This document shows, piece after piece, positions 40,648-50,006 of a DNA stretch of 52,264 nt. Position 1 is the first letter of the stretch, and each line of letters starts with the position of its first letter. A model generated the notes under the pieces. The model did no database searches, was not told the origin of the DNA, and saw only the letters and a program-made list of their open reading frames with translations. The stretch comes from Verrucomicrobiales bacterium (GTDB lineage: Bacteria > Verrucomicrobiota > Verrucomicrobiia > Verrucomicrobiales > DEV007), in assembly GCA_018058245.1 (NCBI GenBank), contig JAGPCC010000005.1, forward strand, positions 1 through 52,264. The letters are read 5' to 3'. The position numbers and the translations under genes are program-made.

Positions 40648-43041
40648 TTATTGAGATTTTGCAGAAAAGGAGATGCCGGGTTCGGGTGAGGTGTAACCCG
40701 ATATGTGTGCGAGACCTGACCGGATCTCGATTCTGGTAGTTCCGCAGGCGGAGAGATCGAAGAGTGGAATCCCTTTTTCCTGGAGGGATTTTCGCAGGGA
40801 AGCCGGAATCTGTTCGGATGTGGGAAACTCGGCGTTGCTGGAGATGACCGCCTGCGGGTTCAGAGCGTCGACAAATCCCGGCAGGGCTCCAGGACTTTCG
40901 CTATGCTGCCCTCGAATCCAGAGGTCCGCGCGAAGATCGGCCTTTGCTTGGAGGAGTTCCTGTTCGGTGTGAAAGCCGATATCGGAGGTGAAAAGGAGGG
41001 AGAATCCGTCCCACTGGAGTTTTAGAACAAGGGCGCGATCATCCGCTAGCCGTCCGGGTTCCTGCGGGGAGGGAGAGAGGATGGTGGCAAGGGCATGGTC
41101 CCCAATCGCCATACGGTCTCCGCGACCCACTCGGACGATACGGGAGCCGAAGGTGTCCGCAGCCTCGAGGATTTTGTCATGAACTGGAGAACGATTTTCT
41201 ACCGCTCCTTCAAACAGGACGGCCGGGCGGAACTGGGTGATGAGATCGGGAGCAGCACCGATATGGCCCTGGTCGCCGTGGGTGAGGATGAGGGCATCGA
41301 TCCGGTTGATCCCACGACTGCGGAGTAGGGGCAGCACCTGGTTCCGATAGGTGTGAGGGCCACCACAATCGATCATCCAGAGGAGAGGTTTCTGGTGGGG
41401 TCCACGGGGAATCGTGATCAAAGTCGCCGCTTCCCCCCGATCTCCCATCACATCAAGAGTAAATGCGCCATTTCCCGGAGAAGTCCGCAGGAAGTCTCCC
41501 GTATTGAAGGTGGCACCCGGAAGATTCGCAAAAAACTGGGCGAGTCCGGTCAGCGTCATTGCGATCCCGACATTGATCTTATTTGCGGCGAGATTCAGCC
41601 AGACCAATCTGAGTCCGAAAGCAGCAAGGGAGAACGAAGCCACCCCGATCATGAGGGAAGCGATCGGAACCATGAGGAGATTCGCAAAAATCCCGACCAT
41701 CGAGATGTTTTGAAAATGCCAGGCGAGGATCCCGGCGGATCCCAACCATGCGACCAGAGAAATCGCCAGTGCCGCCGTAATCGCTCCGGAAAGTCGATCC
41801 AGGGAATACCGCAGCGGACTGATCAGCGACCTCGGGAGAAAGGGATCGATGAGTAAGGGGCGAGCAAGCGCGTCCCGTACGGCGGTTCCGAACAGTGCGA
41901 GGAATAACAGGACCGAGAACGAAAGTTGAAAACCCGGCAGAAAAACCTGTCTTGTCTCGAATAAGAGAATGACGAGACAGGCAAAACCCAGACTGTTGAG
42001 CAATCGTGGTTTTTCGCGAACGGCGTAGGCCGAAAGCAGTGCCGACAGCATCAGGGCCGCTCTCACGGCCGAGGGACTCAGTCCAGTGAGAACGGCATAA
42101 AACAGAATCGCAGGAATCACCAACAACACTGCGAAATGGCGGGGAATGCGAAGGAGCGCGGCAGCACCGATGAGGAGACCGGCGACGATCCCAACATGCA
42201 ATCCAGAGACCGCGAACAGGTGCATCGTGCCGCTGATGCGGAAGAGTTCCTCCAAATCCGCAGGAGAGTTTTCTTTTGCTCCAAGCGTCATCGCACCAAT
42301 GAGGCGGGCAAAGGTTTCATCGTTTCCGGAGATGCCAGTGAGAAGACCCGCTTCCAGATAAGATCGGAGTTGGAACGCCAAGGAAATTAGTCGATTTCCA
42401 CTGTTCACGGGTGAGATGGAAAATGAATCACCGTCTTCTACCTCAAGGCTGCCGAGCGATCCGTTCTGTCGGTAGTAGAATTTTTTTGCATCAAATCCTC
42501 CGGGAGTTTGCGGGCCTTTGAGGGGGATCAGTTGTCCCGTGAATTCGATCCGGTCTCCGTACTTCAGACCGGGAGGAAGTTGGTGAATCCAGGCCGGAAC
42601 ACGGTGGTCGCACGCGATCTCTTGTCCGCCTAGGGTGAGGTGGTCCAGTTGTACGGTGGTCGAGATCGACCGTTCCCGACGCACCACGATGTCCGTGATC
42701 CACCCTTCTCCTTTCACCGCAACGGTTTGTCCCTTTGCCAACGCCGTCGCAAGAGGGAAGCGATGAATGCGGGTTCGTTCCTGAGTGTGCATCGCGCCAG
42801 TCACGATCATTACCAGAGCGCCAGTCCACAGAATCGCCCGGAGGGGTCGAAAAACTCCGCGAAGGAAAAAACTACCCGCGATGAAACCCGCAGCGAGGAG
42901 GCACCCGACGAACCAGTGACCACCGTCCGCTGCAACGACACCTCCGATCCCAGTAAACGAAACAAAAAGGAGTGGGGTCCGCCGCAAGGAATTTGCAATC
43001 GGGAGGAGAACTTGCGCGGGACGTTGCGGCAGAGAGATCAC
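40648..43041 (-). CDS. comEC: ComEC/Rec2-type DNA-uptake protein with degenerate metallo-beta-lactamase part
   Basis: A 797-residue inner-membrane protein. An N-terminal DUF4131/OB part (about 1-230) precedes a competence domain with around ten hydrophobic helices. A typical segment is LFRISGTMHLFAVSGLHVGI, followed by VLTGLSPSAVRAALMLSALL. The C-terminal metallo-beta-lactamase-like domain starts near residue 540 (GNGAFTLDVMGDRGEAATLI). In homologs it holds H-x-D-x-D-H and a HHGS motif; here these read ILTHGDQGHIGAA (residues 585-597, second Asp replaced by Gly) and WIRGQHSESPGA (708-719). It would form the DNA channel in transformation; nuclease activity is doubtful. Confidence 0.93.
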   Translation of the reverse strand: MISLPQRPAQVLLPIANSLRRTPLLFVSFTGIGGVVAADGGHWFVGCLLAAGFIAGSFFLRGVFRPLRAILWTGALVMIVTGAMHTQERTRIHRFPLATALAKGQTVAVKGEGWITDIVVRRERSISTTVQLDHLTLGGQEIACDHRVPAWIHQLPPGLKYGDRIEFTGQLIPLKGPQTPGGFDAKKFYYRQNGSLGSLEVEDGDSFSISPVNSGNRLISLAFQLRSYLEAGLLTGISGNDETFARLIGAMTLGAKENSPADLEELFRISGTMHLFAVSGLHVGIVAGLLIGAAALLRIPRHFAVLLVIPAILFYAVLTGLSPSAVRAALMLSALLSAYAVREKPRLLNSLGFACLVILLFETRQVFLPGFQLSFSVLLFLALFGTAVRDALARPLLIDPFLPRSLISPLRYSLDRLSGAITAALAISLVAWLGSAGILAWHFQNISMVGIFANLLMVPIASLMIGVASFSLAAFGLRLVWLNLAANKINVGIAMTLTGLAQFFANLPGATFNTGDFLRTSPGNGAFTLDVMGDRGEAATLITIPRGPHQKPLLWMIDCGGPHTYRNQVLPLLRSRGINRIDALILTHGDQGHIGAAPDLITQFRPAVLFEGAVENRSPVHDKILEAADTFGSRIVRVGRGDRMAIGDHALATILSPSPQEPGRLADDRALVLKLQWDGFSLLFTSDIGFHTEQELLQAKADLRADLWIRGQHSESPGALPGFVDALNPQAVISSNAEFPTSEQIPASLRKSLQEKGIPLFDLSACGTTRIEIRSGLAHISGYTSPEPGISFSAKSQ

Positions 43042-43091
43042 AAATTCTTGAAAAATCGAGTTGGCATTTGGAAAGAGATGGCTAAATTCCC

Positions 43092-43121
43092 GTCCCCCGC
43101 CAGTTTCGACTGACCGGGGAC
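43092..43121. other. inverted repeat between comEC start and tRNA-Gly
   Basis: GTCCCCCGCCAG and CTGACCGGGGAC can pair with two mismatches around a six-base loop. It lies about 50 bases before the comEC ATG on the reverse strand and about 80 bases before tRNA-Gly. No T-run follows in either direction, so a terminator role is doubtful; a 5' leader hairpin of comEC is possible. Confidence 0.35.
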
Positions 43122-43199
43122 TCGATTCAGTTAGCTTTATTTTTAGTTTTTCTAAAAATTCATTGAAAATCTAATTAAATCTGAGAAGTTATTGCGATC

Positions 43200-43273
43200 G
43201 CGGGTATAGCTTAGTGGTAAAGCCCTAGCCTTCCAAGCTAGTTATGTGGGTTCGATTCCCACTACCCGCTCCA
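43200..43273 (+). tRNA. tRNA-Gly, anticodon TCC
   Basis: A complete cloverleaf: acceptor GCGGGTA (43200-43206) pairs with TACCCGC (43263-43269), discriminator T and encoded CCA (43271-43273). The D arm is GCTT..AAGC and the anticodon stem CTAGC/GCTAG encloses loop CTTCCAA with anticodon TCC at 43232-43234. The T arm is GTGGG-TTCGATT-CCCAC. The anticodon reads GGA and GGG glycine codons. The next gene starts 16 bases after the CCA, so a shared transcript is possible. Confidence 0.97.
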
Positions 43274-43288
43274 CTTCAATATTTTCTG

Positions 43289-44233
43289 ATGAAGTTCGCA
43301 ATCTTTTTCCCGGCCTTGTTTTTATGCTTTTCCGCTGGCTTCAGCAGAGCCTCCGAGTCTGCGGTGGATTCCCAAGCAGCAGTCGATACCCTCGTTGCCG
43401 GTGTAGAAGTGCATCCGAACCAGGCTGCGGTCCTTTTTCAAGATGCTCTCCAGACGAATCCTGACAGCAAACGCGAACTACTCGTGGCAGCGCTGCGGCT
43501 GGCGAGTGGCGATGTCGATCTGATACGACGGTTGATTTTTATCGCCCGCGTGGAGTTTTCCGGAGAGGACAATCTTTTTGCGGAGGCAGCTCTTACGGCG
43601 GCACCGGAAAGTGGAGCGGATATCCGAGATGCATTCCTCGCGACCCCTCACGAGATGCAGGAGGCACTCGCCAGCGCGCCGACGGACGAGGCCCCATTGC
43701 GACAGCCCTCGCTCGAATCGCAAAGGATGGATGAAGACATCCGGGATGCGATCGCCCGCATGACCGCCAAAGTGGAAGGGAAACCTTGGCCGGAGCAGCA
43801 TCTCTCCGATAAACCGGTCACGTTCCGTAAAGCGGACGATCTTCGCATTTCTCTCCGCTCGCGAGACGTCGATGAGAGCAGCCTGAACAACACATTTCTT
43901 CGAGATCAGGATGATGAGAGGGAGCTCGTGCCTCGACCGGTGCGCCTCGACGATGCCCGTGAGTCGTCCACAGATCTCCGTCTGGATGAATCTAAATTCA
44001 CCTCCGGCGACCGTAGTTCTGCCACTGGTCCGCTCATGGCAGGTTCACATTCGATCGCTCCCGCAGGAGCAGTCGGTCTGCCGGTAGGCCCGGCCCTACG
44101 TCGCTCGAGCGTCTACTTCATTTCTCCGAGTGCTGATCAATACCTATCAACGGTGGATCGGGAAGAAGATGAAATGCTGCGACCTCCTCTCATCATTCGG
44201 TCCGCCCCGACTTCCCCGACCAGTCCTCGCTGA
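43289..44233 (+). CDS. secreted protein of unknown family downstream of tRNA-Gly
   Basis: A 314-residue protein with a signal peptide (FAIFFPALFLCFSAGFS, cleavage near residue 19-22). The first 100 mature residues are Ala-rich and probably helical (NQAAVLFQDALQTNPDSKRE, LLVAALRLASGDVDLIRRLI); the remainder is charged and probably disordered, with DEDIRDAIARMTAKVEGKPW and RDVDESSLNNTFLRDQDDER. No family is recognised. ATG 43289 is chosen because it begins the signal peptide; the longer frame from 43244 runs into the tRNA. It starts 16 bases from the tRNA and ends 46 bases from the convergent sulfatase. Confidence 0.8.
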   Translation: MKFAIFFPALFLCFSAGFSRASESAVDSQAAVDTLVAGVEVHPNQAAVLFQDALQTNPDSKRELLVAALRLASGDVDLIRRLIFIARVEFSGEDNLFAEAALTAAPESGADIRDAFLATPHEMQEALASAPTDEAPLRQPSLESQRMDEDIRDAIARMTAKVEGKPWPEQHLSDKPVTFRKADDLRISLRSRDVDESSLNNTFLRDQDDERELVPRPVRLDDARESSTDLRLDESKFTSGDRSSATGPLMAGSHSIAPAGAVGLPVGPALRRSSVYFISPSADQYLSTVDREEDEMLRPPLIIRSAPTSPTSPR

Positions 44234-44279
44234 GCTCGCGAGCGCCTACCGGAAAATCCGCCGACTTCGGGGGAAATGC

Positions 44280-45734
44280 TTACAGTCGGGCGGGATGGAA
44301 CGGGCTGGAAGGTACTTTCCCGCTCGCTTTTGCGCGAAGCAGGAGTCGTAAATGATCCATCACCTTTTGATCCGTTGGTCGAGGATCGACCGCGAGATTT
44401 TGGAACTCCTGAGGATCCGAGGAATGATCGTAGAGTTCGATTCCTGCGGCACCTTCCGACCATTCGGTATATCTCCAGCGTTCCGTGCGAATGCTGCAGC
44501 CCATCACTGGGGAAGGAAAACGGTCATCGGCGGGTCGCAAGATCTGCGTGACAGCATGGCTGTCCCACGCCATTCCCGGGTGATCGAGGAGAGGCAGGAG
44601 AGTGCGTCCCGCGAGGCCCCTTGCCTCTGGGAGACCCACCGCGTCGAGGAGCGTGGGGTAGAGATCCACATACTCCACGACCCGCAGACAGGGCTGCCCG
44701 TTTCCCGCCACGCCTGGAATCCGAACGATCAGAGGAGCCCGCGAGGCTTCCTCGAACAAGGTTCTTTTTTGCCAAATTCCAGCGTGCTCCCCGAGGTGAT
44801 ACCCGTGATCACTCCATAGCACGACGATGGTCCGGTCGGCGATCTGAAGTTCGTCGAGTGAGTCGAGGAGACGTCCGACCTGGGCATCAACAAAGGATAC
44901 GCAGGCATAATACGCCTGCCGCGCACCAAGGAGAGTCGCTTCCTCCAGACCATAATTCGGCACAGGGTTATTGTGAGCAAAGGCTGCGATCGGGATATCC
45001 TCCCGATCTCCCGGAGGAGCGTAAGGAAGGCGCATATTTTCTGCGGGATAAAGATCAAAATACTTTTTCGGGGCCACATAGGGAGTGTGCGGACGGAAAA
45101 ACCCGACTCCCAGAAAGAATGGTTTTCCCGACGATTCACGCATCAATCGGATCGCCTCCGTGGCGATGATCCCGTCCGTTTGTTCCTCGTCGGTCCCTTC
45201 TGCCGCGAGCCAACTGAGTGAGGCGCTGATTTTGCGTTTCGGCTCGGAATTGAAAATGAGAGCTTCCTCGGTCTTATCTCTCCCGATTGGATTGATCGTG
45301 ACTTCCCAAGAATCAGGATCGTCGAGTCCATTTGTTCCGATGCCCGCAGGGACATCGTAGTGATAGATCTTCCCGACCCTGGCAGAAAAATACCCGGCCT
45401 TGCGAAATTGCTGCGGTAGCGTCACCACGTCGGGTATTTCGTCGCGGAAGTGGCGGTCCAGATCGTAGACCTGGATCTGATCGGGTCGCAGACCGGTCAT
45501 GAGACTCGCCCTTGCCGGATTGCAGAGAGGGATTTGATTGTAGGCGCGGTCAAATCGCACTCCCGATGCAGCGAGACGATCCAAGTGCGGCGTTTTTGCG
45601 ATGGGGTCGCCGTAGCATCCCAGCGCACAGGCGAGATCGTCGACCGCGATAAAGAGCACGTTCGGGCGTTCCTGCCCCGGAGCCGTTCGGAGAAAGAAAC
45701 CTAAAAAAGAGAGGATAAGCAAAACGATTCTCAT
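44280..45734 (-). CDS. Cys-type sulfatase, iduronate-2-sulfatase-like, exported
   Basis: A 484-residue enzyme with a signal peptide ([18 protein letters not shown]). The alkaline phosphatase fold begins [20 protein letters not shown], with Asp metal ligands. The formylglycine site is [12 protein letters not shown] (C-x-P-x-R, C71 to R75), so it needs a formylglycine-generating enzyme, not found in the window. Further conserved parts are [20 protein letters not shown] and [20 protein letters not shown], with the second metal site. The closest group by motif is iduronate-2-sulfatase-like (S1_7). It cleaves sulfate esters from a glycan, probably in the periplasm. Confidence 0.94.
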   Translation of the reverse strand: MRIVLLILSFLGFFLRTAPGQERPNVLFIAVDDLACALGCYGDPIAKTPHLDRLAASGVRFDRAYNQIPLCNPARASLMTGLRPDQIQVYDLDRHFRDEIPDVVTLPQQFRKAGYFSARVGKIYHYDVPAGIGTNGLDDPDSWEVTINPIGRDKTEEALIFNSEPKRKISASLSWLAAEGTDEEQTDGIIATEAIRLMRESSGKPFFLGVGFFRPHTPYVAPKKYFDLYPAENMRLPYAPPGDREDIPIAAFAHNNPVPNYGLEEATLLGARQAYYACVSFVDAQVGRLLDSLDELQIADRTIVVLWSDHGYHLGEHAGIWQKRTLFEEASRAPLIVRIPGVAGNGQPCLRVVEYVDLYPTLLDAVGLPEARGLAGRTLLPLLDHPGMAWDSHAVTQILRPADDRFPSPVMGCSIRTERWRYTEWSEGAAGIELYDHSSDPQEFQNLAVDPRPTDQKVMDHLRLLLRAKASGKVPSSPFHPARL

Positions 45735-45835
45735 TCGCCGTTGCAGTGTTCCCCGTTCCGGGAGCGGAGGAAAGCGGAAATGGGGCGCATTTCCGGCTCG
45801 CCGACTTCCGGATTGTTGGGTATGGTAAAAACACC

Positions 45836-46312
45836 ATGAAAACTACCCTGCTTACCCTTTCCCTCCTCGTCGCTTCGGCACTCTTCCTTCCCGTGCGAAA
45901 TGCCGAAGCCCATTGTCAGGTCCCCTGCGGCATTTTTCACGATCAGCTTCGTTTTGAAGAAATGCTCGAAGATCAGTCCACGATCGCAAAAGCAAATCTC
46001 CAGATCGCTGAATTGCTTAAAGAAACCACGCCGCTCAATTTCAACCAGGCGACCCGCTGGGTCATGACGAAAGAGGATCATTGCAGCAAGATCATCACCA
46101 CTGTATCGGAATACTTTATGGCTCAGCGCATCAAACCTGGCGACGACGAGGCTGCCTACACCAAAACTCTGGTCGCGGCCCACTCTCTCATGAGGGCGGC
46201 CATGAAAGCAAAGCAGGATCCTTCCGCTGAAGTGGTCGAGGCAGTGAAAACCGCGATTCTCGATTTCTACCGTGTCTACGAAGGGAAAGAGCCCGCCTTC
46301 GAGCAACAATAA
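45836..46312 (+). CDS. sodN: exported nickel-type superoxide dismutase
   Basis: A 158-residue protein. The signal peptide [20 protein letters not shown] ends with RNAEA, and the next residues are HCQVPCGIF. This is the Ni-SOD hook: H26, C27 and C31 correspond to His1, Cys2 and Cys6 of the mature enzyme. Helical segments follow, among them [40 protein letters not shown] and [20 protein letters not shown], as in the four-helix family. An A-x-A cut just before His26 would free the nickel-binding N-terminus. Tyr9 of the classic enzyme is Phe here and Asp3 is Gln. No SodX-type peptidase gene is beside it. It would destroy superoxide outside the cytoplasm. It is divergent from the sulfatase gene. 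Confidence 0.85.
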   Translation: MKTTLLTLSLLVASALFLPVRNAEAHCQVPCGIFHDQLRFEEMLEDQSTIAKANLQIAELLKETTPLNFNQATRWVMTKEDHCSKIITTVSEYFMAQRIKPGDDEAAYTKTLVAAHSLMRAAMKAKQDPSAEVVEAVKTAILDFYRVYEGKEPAFEQQ

Positions 46313-46335
46313 AAAGACTGCCGGATTCTTCTCTT

Positions 46336-46364
46336 AGCCCGTCCGGAAACTTCTCCGGCGGGCT
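46336..46364 (+). terminator. hairpin after sodN
   Basis: AGCCCGTCCGGA pairs with TCCGGCGGGCT, with one bulged T, about 24 bases after the sodN stop. The stem is GC-rich but the following GATTGGT is only weakly T-rich, so termination is likely but not proven. Confidence 0.55.
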
Positions 46365-46447
46365 GATTGGTAGTCACCGGCACGCACGAGAGTTCCCGAG
46401 CACTTGAGGAGATTGCGCCCGCCGTATTTCTCACTACGACCCATTAC

Positions 46448-46762
46448 ATGAACAAAGAACTGGAAGAAATCCGAAAGGCCCTCATCGCAATCAACGGATA
46501 CGATGAAGAAGCGCAGGAGTCGATCGCCGCTCTCGAGGCGGCGCTCAACGAGATCGATCATCATCCGGAATCCTCCAAGGTGAAAGATCTCGTCCGGGAG
46601 ACGGCGAATGGGATTGCTGCGGCAAAGGAGAATCCCGATCAAAGTCTCGGCGAAAAATGGGAGGATCTCAAAGGAGGCGTCTCCCACTGGGAAGAAGAAT
46701 ACCCCGGAGTCGTTCTGGCGATCGGGAAAGTATCCCACGCCCTCGCCGTGTTAGGGCTGTGA
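46448..46762 (+). CDS. DUF4404-like small protein
   Basis: A 104-residue helical protein: MNKELEEIRKALIAINGYDE at the start, LEAALNEIDHHPESSKVKDL in the middle and an end, WEEEYPGVVLAIGKVSHALA plus VLGL, that resembles DUF4404 (FEAEHP..A..LGR.ADAL..MGI). Function of the family is unknown. ATG 46448 is preferred because the family starts there; the frame open to 46367 would run through the hairpin after sodN. It is short, acidic and probably cytosolic. It converges on the RlpA-like gene (36 bases apart). Confidence 0.75.
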   Translation: MNKELEEIRKALIAINGYDEEAQESIAALEAALNEIDHHPESSKVKDLVRETANGIAAAKENPDQSLGEKWEDLKGGVSHWEEEYPGVVLAIGKVSHALAVLGL

Positions 46763-46798
46763 CCGTCTGAGGAACTGCGGGCTCCTCTGGCCTTGGCC

Positions 46799-47254
46799 CT
46801 ACGGCTTTCGCAGAACATCGATTCGACAATTGGTCACCCCTTTGCCGACAAAGTCGAGTTTGCGTGCAGCGCCGATGGACACATCCAGAACTCGGCTATG
46901 GGAAAATGGTCCACGGTCTGTGATGCGAACCACGACAGACTTGTCGTTCGCCAAGTTGGTAACTTCCACGAGTGTTCCAAAGGGCAGGCTGCGGTGAGCG
47001 GCCGTATTTTCGGAATCAGAGAAGCGCTCACCGCTGGCCGTTCGCGTTCCTCCGTTGGTTTTCACCGAATACCACGAGATCTTCCCGGTGAACGATTCAA
47101 CGATCCTACTCAGTTCCGGAGTGGTATCGACCTCCGGGGTGACTACTTCTGATGCCGGTTTGGTTTCGGCGAAGGGAATCAAACGAGAAGTGTCGAGGAC
47201 TTCGCAGCCACTGAGGAACATACAGGGCAAGAGGAGGGTGGTGAAAGATCTCAT
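46799..47254 (-). CDS. rlpA: RlpA-like double-psi beta-barrel lipoprotein
   Basis: A 151-residue lipoprotein: MRSFTTLLLPCMFLSGCEVL, lipobox LSGC with Cys17. The mature part holds an RlpA domain: GKISWYSVKTNGGTRTASGE, RFSDSENTAAHRSLPFGTLV, EVTNLANDKSVVVRITDRGP, VLDVSIGAARKLDF. The Glu in ASGE, the His in AAHR and the Asp in TDRGP and LDVS are the family's catalytic-type residues. RlpA is a lytic transglycosylase that cuts naked glycan strands at the septum in Pseudomonas. No SPOR domain is present, so the protein is short. It is divergent from mutS (185 bases apart). Confidence 0.92.
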   Translation of the reverse strand: MRSFTTLLLPCMFLSGCEVLDTSRLIPFAETKPASEVVTPEVDTTPELSRIVESFTGKISWYSVKTNGGTRTASGERFSDSENTAAHRSLPFGTLVEVTNLANDKSVVVRITDRGPFSHSRVLDVSIGAARKLDFVGKGVTNCRIDVLRKP

Positions 47255-47439
47255 GAAGCGGGAAGGATACTCTCTTTCGATCTGTTCTCAAATAGGGGCG
47301 ATATTTTCGGGAAACTCAGTAGGAATCTTGGAACTTCCTCTTGGCCAGCCCGAAAAGCGGTCTCTTGTCTCATCGCTTAGGAAGCAGAGAAACCGGCTCG
47401 CATTTTGGTCGTCCGTCTTTAAGGTGAACGCCCGAAACG

Positions 47440-49968
47440 ATGGCCGAAGGCAGGACAGACAGTGACGGCGTGAAAATGACGCCGATGATGCAGCAGTATT
47501 TGTCGATGCGGCGACAGCTGCCCGATGATGTCTTGTTGCTTTTCCGGCTCGGCGACTTCTACGAAATGTTTTTCGAAGATGCCAAGATCGCCGCGCCGAT
47601 TCTCGGAGTCGCGCTCACGAAACGCAACGGTATGCCGATGTGCGGAGTGCCACACCATGCTGCCGAGGGGTACATGGCCAAACTGATCCGGGCAGGGAAG
47701 CGCGTCGCTCTCGCGGAGCAGACGACCGAACCGCAACCGGGGAAAATCGTCGAGCGGGAAATCAGCCAGATCATCAGCGCCGGGACGATTGACGATTTGA
47801 ATCTGCTCGATTCGGCCCGATCAAACTACCTTGCGGCCGTGTTCCGTGCCAAAAATCGTTTTGGCCTTGCCTACATCGAGCACACCACCGGAGAGTTCCG
47901 CCTGACCGAGTTTCCGGAAAAAACCGCCCTCGAAGACGAACTTGCCCGGCTCCGCCCTAGCGAGCTGCTCTACTCCGAGGAGCAGACCGGTGAATTTGAT
48001 TTGTTCGCCTCGGCGCAGAGCTACGATGCCTATCCTTTTCTCATCGATCAGGCCGAATACACGCTGAAACAGCATTTTAAAGTGCAATCCCTCGACGGTT
48101 ACGGCTGCGCCGGACTCCTCCCCGCGATCGGTGCTGCGGGTGCCATTCTTCACTACGTCGAGACACAGCTCCGCCGCAGCGTCAGTCATCTGCGGACCCT
48201 TCAGGCCTATCATACCGATTCCTATGTTTTGATCGATGCTTCCAGTCAGGCAAATCTGGATCTCGTGACGAGTCGCTCCGGCGGGGCAAAAGCTTCCTTA
48301 CTCGGAGCAATCGACCGCACATCCACGCCAATGGGTGCCCGAAAGTTGCGGCACTGGGTTCTCCATCCGATTCGGGATCTCAGGACGCTCGTCGCGCGCC
48401 AGGACATGGTGGAAGCGCTCCGGCGGGAATCGTTTCTCCTCAACACACTCCGTCGCGACTTTAGCGAAGTGCGGGACATCGAGCGGACGATCAGTCGACT
48501 CAGTCAGGGATCGGGAAATGCACGGGATTTAAAATCACTGGAAGGATCCCTCCGGAAAGTGCCTGACGTGCGCGAGCATCTCGCGTCGCTCGGTGGCGGG
48601 ACGCTCGCCCTGGAGCTCGGAGGCCGATTGGGCGATTTCACGGACCTCGTGAACCTGCTGGGCAACTCTCTCGCCGAGGAACCCCCCGCGTCGCTGAAAG
48701 AAGGCGGGATATTTGCCGAAGGGTACAGTGAAGCGATCGATGAACTGCGCCGCGCCACGACCGAAGGCAAACAATGGGTCGCCGATCTCCAGACCCGTGA
48801 GCAGGACCGGACCGGAATCCCCTCCCTGAAAATCAAATACAATGCGGTCTTCGGGTACTTCATCGAGATCACCAACAGTCATTTGGAAAAAGCCCCGCCG
48901 GAATACACTCGGAAACAGACAATGTCGAACGCCGAGCGATACATCACGCCCGAGCTCAAAGAAGTAGAAAACAAAATCCTCGGTGCGGACGAACGATTGC
49001 GAACCCTGGAGTATCAGGAATTCCTCAACCTCCGCGAGACCGTCTTGGAATCACTCGTCGCGATTCAGGAAACCGCCTCGGCCCTCGCCGAGATCGATGT
49101 ATTCACCGGATTTGCCGAGACCGCGCGCCTTTTTGGATACTGCCGGCCAATGTTAAATGAATCGCGGAATCTCGTGATTCGGAACGGTCGCCATCCCGTG
49201 CTCGACCAGAACATCGGTGAGGAGAAATTCGTCCCCAACGACACCGCGATGGAGGCCGAGAGCAATCGATTCATGCTCATTACTGGGCCGAATATGGCTG
49301 GGAAGTCGACCTACATTCGGCAAGTCGCCCTCATCACCCTGCTCGCCCAGATCGGCAGCTTCGTTCCTGCGGAAAGTGCAGAGATCGGGCTTGTCGATCG
49401 CATCTTCACCCGAGTCGGGGCAAATGATGACATCGCCAAAGGGCAATCCACCTTCATGGTCGAGATGACCGAGACCGCCCTCATCGCCAACAACGCGACC
49501 GAGCAGAGCCTCGTCATTCTCGACGAAATCGGTCGCGGCACCGCCACCTACGATGGCCTCTCGATTGCCTGGAGTGTCGTTGAGCACCTGCACGATCTCG
49601 TGCAGAGCCGGACCCTCTTTGCGACGCACTACCACGAGCTGACCCAGCTCGCAGACTCCCGCGCCGGGCTAAACAATTACAACATCGCAGTCCGCGAGTG
49701 GAACGATCAGATCATCTTCCTCCGCCAGATCGTTCCCGGTGCCGCCGACAAAAGTTATGGAATCCAAGTAGCCCGACTGGCCGGCCTGCCCGACTCCATC
49801 ATCGCACGGGCGAGAGAGATACTCGCCGCTCTTGAGGGAAATCCCGACTCGGAAACAGCCTCGTCCCGCTCAGAGCGGGACGAAGTTCCCCACAAATCGC
49901 TTCCAGTGGAACCCTCCGGCAAAGTGGAAGAGCCGGAAGACCTCCAGATGTGGTTGTTTTCTACCTGA
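47440..49968 (+). CDS. mutS: DNA mismatch repair protein MutS
   Basis: An 842-residue MutS1. The mismatch-reading motif is LLFRLGDFYEMFFEDAKIAA (F-x-E near residue 39), then ILGVALTKRNGMPMCGVPHH, the connector and lever domains, the clamp, and the ATPase. Walker A is TGPNMAGKSTYIRQVAL (from about residue 615), followed by GQSTFMVEMTETALIANNAT, LVILDEIGRGTATYDGLSIA (Walker B) and FATHYHELTQLA. It recognises mispairs with MutL, which is not in the window. The beta-clamp-type C-terminus is short. ATG 47440 is used; ATG 47476 (MTPMMQQYL) is also possible. Confidence 0.97.
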   Translation: MAEGRTDSDGVKMTPMMQQYLSMRRQLPDDVLLLFRLGDFYEMFFEDAKIAAPILGVALTKRNGMPMCGVPHHAAEGYMAKLIRAGKRVALAEQTTEPQPGKIVEREISQIISAGTIDDLNLLDSARSNYLAAVFRAKNRFGLAYIEHTTGEFRLTEFPEKTALEDELARLRPSELLYSEEQTGEFDLFASAQSYDAYPFLIDQAEYTLKQHFKVQSLDGYGCAGLLPAIGAAGAILHYVETQLRRSVSHLRTLQAYHTDSYVLIDASSQANLDLVTSRSGGAKASLLGAIDRTSTPMGARKLRHWVLHPIRDLRTLVARQDMVEALRRESFLLNTLRRDFSEVRDIERTISRLSQGSGNARDLKSLEGSLRKVPDVREHLASLGGGTLALELGGRLGDFTDLVNLLGNSLAEEPPASLKEGGIFAEGYSEAIDELRRATTEGKQWVADLQTREQDRTGIPSLKIKYNAVFGYFIEITNSHLEKAPPEYTRKQTMSNAERYITPELKEVENKILGADERLRTLEYQEFLNLRETVLESLVAIQETASALAEIDVFTGFAETARLFGYCRPMLNESRNLVIRNGRHPVLDQNIGEEKFVPNDTAMEAESNRFMLITGPNMAGKSTYIRQVALITLLAQIGSFVPAESAEIGLVDRIFTRVGANDDIAKGQSTFMVEMTETALIANNATEQSLVILDEIGRGTATYDGLSIAWSVVEHLHDLVQSRTLFATHYHELTQLADSRAGLNNYNIAVREWNDQIIFLRQIVPGAADKSYGIQVARLAGLPDSIIARAREILAALEGNPDSETASSRSERDEVPHKSLPVEPSGKVEEPEDLQMWLFST

Positions 49969-49978
49969 CCCTCTGACG

Positions 49979-50006
49979 CAGCACCCTTCCCGATTCAGCG
50001 GTGCTG
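49979..50006. terminator. hairpin between mutS and the convergent OmpA-like gene
   Basis: CAGCACC pairs with GGTGCTG around a 14-base loop, eleven bases after the mutS stop and overlapping the last codons and stop of the reverse-strand OmpA-like gene. It has no long T-run, so it is a plausible but weak shared terminator. Confidence 0.4.
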
